Shown here piece by piece: positions 1 through 4,890 of a stretch of DNA of 5,576 nt. Both the position numbers and the translations under genes were made by a program. Within the stretch, counting starts at the first letter, position 1. Each line of letters starts with the position of its first letter. The notes beneath the pieces were generated by a model. That model was not told the origin of the DNA. It searched no databases and saw only the letters and a program-made list of their open reading frames with translations. Source of the stretch: Nocardioides sp. (lineage in GTDB: Bacteria; Actinomycetota; Actinomycetes; Propionibacteriales; Nocardioidaceae); contig JAKDNC010000259.1 in NCBI GenBank assembly GCA_030452025.1, positions 1 through 5,576 of the forward strand, read 5' to 3'.

Positions 1-825
1 CTTGTGGGTGGTCGTGGTGGTGATGTGGGCGAACGGGACCGGGTTCTCGTCGCCGGTGAACACCTTGCCCGCCACCAGGCCGGCGAAGTGGGCCATGTCG
101 ACCATCAGCGTGGCGCCGACCTCGTCGGCGATCTCGCGCATCTTCGCGAAGTTCACCCGGCGGGGGTAGGCGGAGTAACCGGCAACGAGGACCAGCGGCT
201 TGAACTCCCGCGCCTTCTGCGCGACCAGGTCGTAGTCGAGCAGCCCCGTCTCCGGGTCCGTGCCGTACTGCTGCTGGTGGAACATCTTGCCGCTGATGTT
301 GGGGCGGAATCCGTGGGTCAGGTGGCCGCCTGCGTCCAGGGACATCCCGAGAAGGCGCTGGTTCCCGAACTCCGAGCGCAGGGCCTCCCAGTCGGCCTCG
401 GTGAGCTCGTTGACGTTCTTGGCCCCGAGCTTGCGCAGGGCAGGCGTTTCGATGCGGTGCGCCAGGATGGACCAGTAGGCGACCAGGTTGGCGTCGATGC
501 CGGAGTGCGGCTGCACATAGGCGTACGGCGCGCCGAACAGCTCGCGGGCGTGCTCTGCTGCCAGTGTCTCGACCGTGTCGACGTTCTGGCAGCCGGCGTA
601 GAAGCGGTGTCCGACGGTGCCCTCGGCGTACTTGTCGCTGAGCCAGGTGCCCATGGTGAGCAACACGGCCGGCGACGCATAGTTCTCGCTGGCGATCAGC
701 TTGAGCGAAGAGCGCTGATCGGTCAGCTCCTGGCGGGTGGCTTCCGCGATGCGCGGCTCGACCGAGGCAATCACCTCGAGAGCCTGCTTGTAGGCGGAAC
801 TGGTCGTGGCAGAGAGGTCGCTCAT
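1..825 (-). CDS. glyA: Glycine (serine) hydroxymethyltransferase, N-terminal 275 residues, cut by window edge
   Basis: PLP enzyme of the cytosol that interconverts serine plus tetrahydrofolate with glycine plus 5,10-methylene-tetrahydrofolate, the main source of one-carbon units. Reading down from the ATG at 825-823, the protein begins MSDLSATTSSAYKQALEVIA. It shows the SHMT landmarks LKLIASENYASP (residues 41-52), AEGTVGHRFYAGC (67-79), QPHSGIDAN (105-113), GGHLTHG (166-172), the VDMAHFAGL aspartate region (242-250), and TTTTHK at 270-275. The last lysine aligns with the Schiff-base lysine of E. coli GlyA (K229), so the window stops exactly at the catalytic residue and the C-terminal half is missing. 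Roughly 35 extra residues (about 122-157, LAHRIETPAL to SEFGNQR) sit where E. coli GlyA has a short loop; this marks the longer actinobacterial form. There is no good ribosome-binding site; a TAGTCT box 7 nt upstream suggests a leaderless message. It is divergent from the sulfite reductase operon. Identity is very secure. Confidence 0.96.
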   Translation of the reverse strand, partial: MSDLSATTSSAYKQALEVIASVEPRIAEATRQELTDQRSSLKLIASENYASPAVLLTMGTWLSDKYAEGTVGHRFYAGCQNVDTVETLAAEHARELFGAPYAYVQPHSGIDANLVAYWSILAHRIETPALRKLGAKNVNELTEADWEALRSEFGNQRLLGMSLDAGGHLTHGFRPNISGKMFHQQQYGTDPETGLLDYDLVAQKAREFKPLVLVAGYSAYPRRVNFAKMREIADEVGATLMVDMAHFAGLVAGKVFTGDENPVPFAHITTTTTHK

Positions 826-1059
826 GCCCCACAGACTAGTGACCAACCGGCTACGGCGTCCTCCCCGCCCGGCCACCTGCTGTTGCGAGCCATGAAGTCG
901 TGGAATTCTGGTGCAGTCTCAAGGCATCTAGGAGCGTGACCTGGCACACGTCTGATGGCCGCGCCCGCCCGACCGCCACTCAGCAATCTCATCCACTGAT
1001 ACGCCTGTCCACAACATGAGATCTGAGGTTGTGGTCGGACCGTCCGCAGGTTGAGACTC
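826..1059. other. Divergent intergenic region upstream of glyA and the sulfur operon leader
   Basis: About 230 bp separate the glyA start from the leader ORF. Apart from the putative glyA -10 box and the left arm of an inverted repeat at 1014-1024, I recognise nothing in it. I looked for the conserved cores of ZTP, SAM and glycine riboswitches on both strands and saw none. The plus-strand promoter of the sulfur operon must lie here or just downstream, but no TANNNT box at a sensible distance is evident. Confidence 0.5.
833..838 (-). promoter_or_regulatory. Candidate -10 box for leaderless transcription of glyA
   Basis: On the minus strand TAGTCT lies 7 nt before the glyA ATG. It fits the actinobacterial TANNNT -10 consensus, and the distance would place the transcription start on or next to the A of the start codon. 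The absence of a purine-rich ribosome-binding site (upstream bases are GTGGGGC) agrees with a leaderless mRNA. No convincing -35 hexamer is seen 16-19 nt further upstream, so this rests on the box, its spacing and the missing Shine-Dalgarno. Confidence 0.35.
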
Positions 1060-1063
1060 ATGT
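1014..1063 (+). repeat. Spaced inverted repeat covering the leader-ORF start codon
   Basis: ACATGAG at 1014-1020 is the exact reverse complement of CTCATGT at 1057-1063. If A1021 is bulged, TCT 1022-1024 also pairs with AGA 1054-1056, giving 10 pairs around a 29-nt loop. The right arm contains the ATG at 1060-1062 of the leader peptide. It could be a spaced protein-binding site on DNA, or a 5'-UTR helix limiting access to the leader start if transcription begins upstream of 1014. The pairing is read directly; any role is inference. Confidence 0.4.
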
Positions 1064-1155
1064 CCATGATCAGCGCTGCAACGCACACGTACCTCGTGGC
1101 ACGACGCCACGTGGACCTTGGGCGTACCCGCAGCATGATGTGTTGGCCTCGCTGA
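1060..1155 (+). CDS. 31-residue leader peptide (uORF) of the cysteine/sulfur operon
   Basis: The ORF from ATG 1060 to TGA 1153-1155 encodes 31 residues ending RRHVDLGRTRSMMCWPR, with a single cysteine at position 28. It matches the pattern I know from short actinobacterial 'putative leader peptides' upstream of sulfate, cysteine and methionine genes: a basic pair then H-V-D-L, G/C-R, S, and a near-terminal cysteine. Such peptides are thought to sense cysteine through translation of the uORF. Start choice: ATG 1060 has an AGG (1048-1050) 9 nt upstream, and ATG 1066 (two codons later) and TTG 1051 are in-frame alternatives. The stop is 132 nt before the sulfite reductase start, and hairpins fill that interval. 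The codons for V13-V18 also fold as a 6-bp hairpin (CGTGGC 1095-1100 with GCCACG 1106-1111). Family assignment is from memory of the motif; the regulatory role is inferred from family and position. Confidence 0.8.
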   Translation: MSMISAATHTYLVARRHVDLGRTRSMMCWPR

Positions 1156-1169
1156 CCCCCGCCGCACCC

Positions 1170-1184
1170 TCAGTTCATCACTGA
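1170..1184 (+). promoter_or_regulatory. Small hairpin after the leader ORF
   Basis: TCAGT (1170-1174) pairs with ACTGA (1180-1184) around a 5-nt loop, starting 15 nt past the leader stop. It is short and AU-containing, so weak on its own. It is listed because it is the first of three successive hairpins in the leader-to-sirA interval. Confidence 0.3.
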
Positions 1185-1192
1185 CGTGTAGC

Positions 1193-1213
1193 CACCCGGA
1201 CCGAGTCCGGGTG
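1193..1213 (+). promoter_or_regulatory. Strong hairpin, candidate attenuator, between leader peptide and sirA
   Basis: CACCCGGA (1193-1200) and TCCGGGTG (1206-1213) form a perfect 8-bp GC-rich stem with loop CCGAG. There is no U-tract after it, so it is not a classical intrinsic terminator, though many actinobacterial terminators lack one. Its 3' arm can instead pair upstream: GGGTGC 1209-1214 is complementary to GCACCC 1164-1169, which lies 9-14 nt past the leader stop codon, where a terminating ribosome would cover it. The two pairings exclude each other. Also, GAGTCC 1203-1208 complements GGACTC 1277-1282, which overlaps the sirA ribosome-binding site. Stem certain as sequence; function inferred. 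Confidence 0.5.
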
Positions 1214-1228
1214 CCGGTCGCAGGCCAA

Positions 1229-1246
1229 CCCGACACTGGCGTCGGG
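1229..1246 (+). promoter_or_regulatory. Second hairpin upstream of sirA
   Basis: CCCGAC (1229-1234) pairs with GTCGGG (1241-1246) around loop ACTGGC. It lies 41 nt before the sirA start and 28 nt before its ribosome-binding site, with no U-tract. It may be part of the leader structure or incidental in GC-rich DNA. Confidence 0.35.
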
Positions 1247-1274
1247 CCCAGCGCATCGCGCGTCTTCATGCCTT

Positions 1275-1279
1275 AAGGA
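1275..1279 (+). promoter_or_regulatory. Ribosome-binding site of sirA, fixing a GTG start
   Basis: AAGGA sits 8 nt before GTG 1288-1290. The ATG at 1292-1294 is out of frame and no in-frame ATG occurs before residue 108, which would already be inside the conserved domain, so the GTG is the only reasonable start. Confidence 0.7.
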
Positions 1280-1287
1280 CTCACACA

Positions 1288-3012
1288 GTGAATGATCAGG
1301 CCGCAACACGCCAGGCCCCGACCTCAAAGCCCCGCCCGAAGAAGGGCCCGAAGAAGGGCGAAGGACAGTGGGGACTCGGCTACTCCGAGCCCCTCAACGC
1401 CAACGAGCAGCAGAAGAAGGATGACAATCCGCTGAACGTGAAGCAGCGGATCATCGACATCTACGCCCAGCGCGGCTTCGACTCGATCGATCCGGCCGAC
1501 CTCCGCGGACGCTTCCGCTGGTACGGCCTCTACACCCAGCGCCGCCCCGGCCTGGACGGCGGCAAGACCGGCGCCCTCGAGGCCGAAGAACTCGACGACC
1601 GCTATTTCATGATGCGCGTGCGCAGCGACGGCCAACTCCTCGACGCCGAGCAGCTGCGCACCCTCGGCGGCATCGGCACCGACTTCGCCCGGACCACCGC
1701 CGACATCACCGACCGGAGCAACATCCAGTATCACTGGATCGACATCGTGGACGTCCCCGCGATCTGGGATCGCCTCGAAGCGGTCGGACTCAGCACCGAG
1801 GAAGCCTGTGGCGACTCGCCCCGGGGGATGCTCGGATCGCCGGTCGCCGGTGTCGCCAAGGACGAGATCATCGACGCGACGCCGGCGCTGCTGGAGATCA
1901 ACCGTCGCCGCAGCGGCAACCCCGACTACGCCAACCTGCCGCGCAAGTTCAAGACTTCGGTCAGCGGCCACCCGAGCCTCGACGCCGCCCCGGAGATCAA
2001 CGACGTCTCCTTCGTCGGCGTGGAGCACCCCGAGCTCGGCCCCGGCTTCGACCTGTGGGTCGGTGGCGCGCTGTCCACCAACCCGTTCCTCGCCGCCCGC
2101 ATGGGGGTGTGGATCCCCATCGACGAGGTCGCCGACGCCTGGGAGGGCGTCATCTCGATCTTCCGCGACTACGGCTACCGACGCCTGCGCTCGCGTGCCC
2201 GGCTGAAGTTCTTGGTCAAGGACTGGGGCATCGAACGATTCAGGGAAGTCCTCGAGACCGAGTACCTCCATCGCGAGCTCCTCGACAACCCGTCACCGGA
2301 GCGCGCGACCAGGAACGGTGACCACATCGGCGTGCACGAGCAGAAGGATGGCAAGTTCTACATCGGCGCCGCGCCCACGGTCGGCCGCATCAACGGCGCG
2401 GTCCTCACCGGTCTCGGCGACATCGTCGAGTCCTACGACGTCGCGGGCGTGCGGCTCACGGCGTACCAGAAGCTGGTGATGATCGGGGTCGACGGCGACA
2501 AAGTCGAGGACGTCGTCGCCGCCCTCGACCGGATCGGTCTCCAGGCGCGGCCTTCGGTGTGGCGTCGCTCCACGATGGCCTGCACGGGACTGGAATTCTG
2601 CAAGCTCGCGATCGTGGACACCAAGCAGCGGGCTCACGACCTGATCGACGAGCTCGAGCGCAGGTTCCCCGACCTCGACACACCGATCACGGTCAACGTC
2701 AACGGCTGCCCGAACTCCTGCGCCCGCACGCAGGTCGCCGACATCGGGCTCAAGGGTCAACTGGTCATGGACGAGGACGGCAACCAGGTGGAGGGTTTCC
2801 AAGTCCACCTCGGCGGCGGTATCGGCCTGACCGCCGAGCTCGGCCGCAAGCTGCGCGCCCACAAGGTCACCAGCAAGGAGCTCGACGACTACGTCACGAA
2901 CGTGGTCCGCGCATACCTCGACCAGCGCCAGGACGACGAGTCCTTCGCCGCCTGGGTCGCCCACGCCGACGAGGAGTTCCTCCGCGGCGAGAAGGCACTC
3001 GAGGCGATCTGA
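1288..3012 (+). CDS. sirA: Ferredoxin-dependent assimilatory sulfite reductase (siroheme, [4Fe-4S])
   Basis: This 574-residue cytosolic enzyme reduces sulfite to sulfide for cysteine synthesis, using six electrons from ferredoxin. After a lysine-rich tail (residues 1-25) come two copies of the ferrodoxin-like half-domain plus siroheme/Fe-S domain. The first Fe-S domain has lost its cysteines; the second carries ACTGLEFC (Cys432, Cys438) and NGCPNSC (Cys474, Cys478), which bind the cluster and siroheme. YFMMRVR (106-112), TDRSNIQYHW (141-150), and PRKFK (218-222) supply basic residues for siroheme and sulfite. Tyr82 (GLYTQR) and Cys174 (EACGDS) stand 92 residues apart, the same spacing as the Tyr69-Cys161 covalent pair of M. 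tuberculosis SirA, which favours sulfite over nitrite as substrate. The GTG start has a ribosome-binding site at 1275-1279. The stop at 3010-3012 is 15 nt before the next gene. First structural gene of the operon. Nitrite reductase is the main alternative name in databases, but the cysH and chelatase neighbours argue for sulfite. Confidence 0.95.
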   Translation: MNDQAATRQAPTSKPRPKKGPKKGEGQWGLGYSEPLNANEQQKKDDNPLNVKQRIIDIYAQRGFDSIDPADLRGRFRWYGLYTQRRPGLDGGKTGALEAEELDDRYFMMRVRSDGQLLDAEQLRTLGGIGTDFARTTADITDRSNIQYHWIDIVDVPAIWDRLEAVGLSTEEACGDSPRGMLGSPVAGVAKDEIIDATPALLEINRRRSGNPDYANLPRKFKTSVSGHPSLDAAPEINDVSFVGVEHPELGPGFDLWVGGALSTNPFLAARMGVWIPIDEVADAWEGVISIFRDYGYRRLRSRARLKFLVKDWGIERFREVLETEYLHRELLDNPSPERATRNGDHIGVHEQKDGKFYIGAAPTVGRINGAVLTGLGDIVESYDVAGVRLTAYQKLVMIGVDGDKVEDVVAALDRIGLQARPSVWRRSTMACTGLEFCKLAIVDTKQRAHDLIDELERRFPDLDTPITVNVNGCPNSCARTQVADIGLKGQLVMDEDGNQVEGFQVHLGGGIGLTAELGRKLRAHKVTSKELDDYVTNVVRAYLDQRQDDESFAAWVAHADEEFLRGEKALEAI

Positions 3013-3027
3013 TGAACGAGGCCATCC

Positions 3028-3219
3028 ATGTCTGAGCGCTCACAACCTCAGCTCTGCCCATATTGCGGCGACGTAGACCTCCGCCCCCACGAGGTGGAGT
3101 CAGAGTCCGGGGAGATCACCTCTCCGCACGGCACCTGGCAGTGCAGATCCTGCCTGCGCGCCTTCTCCCTCAAGATGCTCGGACTGATCCGTCCCGTCAC
3201 GCCAGGAGGTGGCTCATGA
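3028..3219 (+). CDS. 63-residue two-CxxC (zinc-ribbon-like) protein in the sulfite reduction operon
   Basis: The protein has CPYCG (Cys10, Cys13) and CRSC (Cys39, Cys42), 25 residues between the pairs, and aromatic/basic residues near the second pair (W37, then LRAFSLKML), the layout of a small zinc ribbon or a rubredoxin-like metal site. The middle (residues 17-30) is acidic. There is no signal peptide or membrane segment, so it should be cytosolic. GAGG at 3018-3021 lies 6 nt before the ATG. The gene follows sirA by 15 nt and overlaps cysH by 4 bp (ATGA, 3216-3219), so translation is probably coupled. I recall small uncharacterised proteins at the same place between sirA and cysH in Streptomyces, but cannot verify homology here. 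A role as metal or Fe-S chaperone, electron carrier or thiol-linked partner of SirA/CysH is possible; none is shown. The gene is likely real; its function is unknown. Confidence 0.85.
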   Translation: MSERSQPQLCPYCGDVDLRPHEVESESGEITSPHGTWQCRSCLRAFSLKMLGLIRPVTPGGGS

Positions 3220-3962
3220 CTGCCGCCACCACCACCGCTGCTGCGGCGTATCGCGGGAGCCACACTGCCGATCGATCTCCCGAGGAGCTCCGCGAGATCA
3301 TCTCCCACGTCGGGGCCGAGCTCGAGCTGGCACCCGCCGAGGACATCATCGAGTGGGCCGCGGCCACGTTCGGGGAGAAATTCTGCGTCACCTCCTCGAT
3401 GGGCGACGCCGTCCTGGCCCATCTGGCCTCGAAGGTCGTCCCCGGGATCGACGTGGTGTTCCTCGACACCGGCTATCACTTCGCCGAGACCATCGGCACC
3501 CGCGACGCTGTCGAGGCGAGCCTGCCGGTCAACCTGATCACGATCGCTCCCGAGCAGAGCGTGGCCGAGCAGGATGCCGAGCACGGCAAGGACCTCTACA
3601 AGACTGACCCCGACCGTTGCTGCGCGCTGCGGAAGGTCGCCCCGCTGGCCGCTTCCCTGGCCAACTACGACGCATGGGCCACCGGCCTGCGCCGCGCCGA
3701 GACCCAGAACCGGGTGATCTCGCCGGTGATCGGCTGGGACGCCAGGAAGGGCAAGGTCAAGGTCTCCCCCATCGCCCGCTGGAGCGACGAGCAGGTCGAG
3801 AAGTACATCGAGGAGAACGACATCCTCGTGAACCCGCTCGTGTACGACGGCTACCCGTCGATCGGCTGCTGGCCGTGCACCCAGCGTGTTGCCCCCGGCG
3901 AAGACCCGCGCAGTGGTCGCTGGGCGGGCTTGAACAAGACCGAGTGCGGGATCCACGCATGA
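3216..3962 (+). CDS. cysH: Adenylyl-sulfate (APS) reductase, thioredoxin-dependent, [4Fe-4S] type
   Basis: The 248-residue cytosolic enzyme reduces adenosine 5'-phosphosulfate to sulfite and AMP with thioredoxin as electron donor. A low-complexity Ala/Thr head (residues 1-12) precedes the adenine-nucleotide alpha-hydrolase fold: PP-loop region VTSSMGDAVL (58-67), LDTGYHF (83-89), then DRCCALRK (Cys135, Cys136) and GCWPC (Cys218, Cys221), which together bind the [4Fe-4S] cluster, and the C-terminal TECGIH with Cys244 as the thiosulfonate-forming nucleophile. The four cluster cysteines mark an APS rather than PAPS reductase. The ATG at 3216 has AGGAGGT (3204-3210) 5 nt upstream, the best ribosome-binding site in the operon. 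The reading frame is open upstream of this ATG to 3063, but that part lies over the preceding gene and should not be included. It feeds sulfite to SirA. No cysDN or cysC is present, so the APS supply is encoded elsewhere. Confidence 0.96.
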   Translation: MTAATTTAAAAYRGSHTADRSPEELREIISHVGAELELAPAEDIIEWAAATFGEKFCVTSSMGDAVLAHLASKVVPGIDVVFLDTGYHFAETIGTRDAVEASLPVNLITIAPEQSVAEQDAEHGKDLYKTDPDRCCALRKVAPLAASLANYDAWATGLRRAETQNRVISPVIGWDARKGKVKVSPIARWSDEQVEKYIEENDILVNPLVYDGYPSIGCWPCTQRVAPGEDPRSGRWAGLNKTECGIHA

Positions 3963-4048
3963 ACCGGATCCTGCACTCGTCCACCACATCCGGAACCGAC
4001 AACGACGTCGTTCTCCACGCAGTATCTCCCGAAGGGAGGCGGCACTGA
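3959..4048 (+). CDS. Possible 29-residue ORF linking cysH and the chelatase gene
   Basis: ATG 3959-3961 overlaps the cysH stop (ATGA) and the TGA 4046-4048 overlaps the chelatase start (TGATG), so the ORF exactly fills the 85-nt gap. The peptide begins MNRILHSSTTSGTDNDVVLH and ends EGRRH, with no domain, signal or membrane segment. By my count 22 of 29 codons end in G or C, lower than in the flanking genes, and only a weak purine stretch (GCGGGA) precedes the ATG. Its 3' end contains the chelatase ribosome-binding site. It may be a true small protein, a translational-coupling ORF, the remnant of a deleted gene, or a chance open frame. The double stop/start overlap is what makes it worth listing. 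Confidence 0.3.
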   Translation: MNRILHSSTTSGTDNDVVLHAVSPEGRRH

Positions 4049-4791
4049 TGGCTGCTCCTGCTCTGATTGCCCTGGCTCACGGAAGTCGTGACCCCAGGTC
4101 CTCCGACACGATCACCGCTCTGGTCAACGAGGTTCGATCGATGCGCCCCGACCTACGCATCGAGCCGGCGTTCCTCGAGCTCGCCAAGCCCTCGTTCGCC
4201 CAGGTGGTCTCCCGCCTGGTCCGCGCAGGGCACGACGAGATCGTGGTCGTACCACTGCTGCTCAGCGACGCCTACCACGCGAAGGTCGACGTGCCCTCCG
4301 CCGTCGCGGACCAGACCGCCAAGCACGCAGGGCTGCGGATCCGGGTGACCGACATCCTCGGTCTCGAACAGGCCTTCCTCGAGGTCCTCGACCTACGTCT
4401 GCGCGCTGCACTCAAGGACGCCCGCGTCCGTGAGCTCGACGCCCTGGTGCTCGCCGCCGCAGGCTCCAGCGACCCACTGGCCAATCAGGCCGTCGGTCGG
4501 CTCGCGCGGCTCTGGGGCACGAAGCACAAGCTGCCGGTCAAGGCTGCCTTCGCCTCGGCCACTCCCCCGGCCACCGGAGAGGCCGTGCGCGCATTCCGCA
4601 CCGAAGGACGCCGCCACGTCGCCGTCGCCTCGATGTTCCTGGCTCCCGGATTCCTGCAGGATCGGGCCGCCGAGCTCGCGCTCGAGGCGGGGGCAGTCGC
4701 GGTCTCCGACCCGCTGGGCGCCCACCCGACGCTGTCGCGGACCATCCTGGCCCGCTATGCCGTCGGGGCTGTCGAACTCGTCCCGGTCTGA
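4048..4791 (+). CDS. Sirohydrochlorin chelatase (CbiX/SirB family)
   Basis: Inserts iron into sirohydrochlorin to give siroheme, the cofactor of the SirA encoded upstream; family members can also load cobalt for cobalamin. The 247-residue protein is the long two-lobe form. The N-terminal half has LAHGSRDPR with His11, FLELAKPS (42-49), and VVVPLLLSDAYHAKVDVP with His77, the two metal-handling histidines of the family. The second half repeats the fold but is degenerate: AAAGSSDP (137-143) replaces the AHGSRDP motif and SMFLAPGFLQDR (195-206) replaces the LLLSDAYHAK segment, so both histidines are lost and catalysis should rest on the first half. AAGGGAGG (4032-4039) is 8 nt before the ATG. It ends the operon; the corresponding position in M. 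tuberculosis (Rv2393, by memory) holds a similar protein. Iron rather than cobalt is inferred from the sulfite reductase context. Confidence 0.92.
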   Translation: MAAPALIALAHGSRDPRSSDTITALVNEVRSMRPDLRIEPAFLELAKPSFAQVVSRLVRAGHDEIVVVPLLLSDAYHAKVDVPSAVADQTAKHAGLRIRVTDILGLEQAFLEVLDLRLRAALKDARVRELDALVLAAAGSSDPLANQAVGRLARLWGTKHKLPVKAAFASATPPATGEAVRAFRTEGRRHVAVASMFLAPGFLQDRAAELALEAGAVAVSDPLGAHPTLSRTILARYAVGAVELVPV

Positions 4792-4804
4792 GGGCCGTTC
4801 TCCG

Positions 4805-4865
4805 GGCGTTCCGTGCAGAATGCAGGTCCGCATGGCGTTCTGGCATGCACACTGCACGGAACGCC
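4805..4865. terminator. Perfect 14-bp inverted repeat between convergent genes, probable bidirectional terminator
   Basis: GGCGTTCCGTGCAG (4805-4818) is the exact reverse complement of CTGCACGGAACGCC (4852-4865). They enclose 33 nt that contain a further short helix, GCATG (4829-4833 region: GCATG starts at G4830) with CATGC (4844-4848), and another copy of GGCGTTC at 4834-4840. The repeat lies 13 bp past the chelatase stop and 25 bp from the stop of the opposing DUF3037 gene, the position expected for a shared terminator. No U-tract follows on either strand, and the loop is long, so a processed repeat element or small structured RNA is an alternative. Confidence 0.55.
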
Positions 4866-4890
4866 AGGCCCGGGGCGCGGAAGCTCAGGT

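Noticed and set aside
822..893. 23-codon minus-strand ORF starting ATG 893 and overlapping the glyA start by ATGA
   Set aside because: It resembles a coupling uORF, but the probable leaderless glyA promoter at 833-838 lies inside it, and the peptide has no recognisable motif.
4..939. 311-codon plus-strand open frame across the glyA region
   Set aside because: It is antisense to a clearly recognisable glycine hydroxymethyltransferase; open antisense frames are expected in GC-rich coding DNA, and its composition (Val, Gly, Arg, Leu-rich) matches no family I know.
892..939. 15-codon plus-strand ORF with VSRHLGA near its end
   Set aside because: Slight resemblance to the leader-peptide motif, but it lacks the HVDL core and cysteine, and a much better leader lies downstream at 1060-1155.
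928..1269. 113-codon minus-strand open frame in the divergent intergenic region
   Set aside because: Antisense to the leader peptide and hairpins, no family resemblance, Arg/Ser-rich composition, no convincing ribosome-binding site.
826..1287. Riboswitch (ZTP, SAM, glycine) for glyA or the sulfur operon
   Set aside because: No conserved core sequences such as the CCGCCUGGGC segment of ZTP riboswitches were found on either strand; the GC-rich GGCCGGGCGGGG near glyA only superficially resembles one.
1324..2271. 315-codon minus-strand open frame inside sirA
   Set aside because: Antisense shadow of conserved sulfite reductase codons, with low-complexity Val/Ala/Asp/Gly translation and no ribosome-binding site.
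3063..3215. N-terminal extension of cysH by 51 codons
   Set aside because: The in-frame extension lies over the two-CxxC gene, is Arg/Pro-rich, and the ATG at 3216 has an excellent ribosome-binding site and an ATGA overlap.
3048..3989. 313-codon minus-strand open frame across the small CxxC gene and cysH
   Set aside because: Antisense to two well-supported genes and without domain features.
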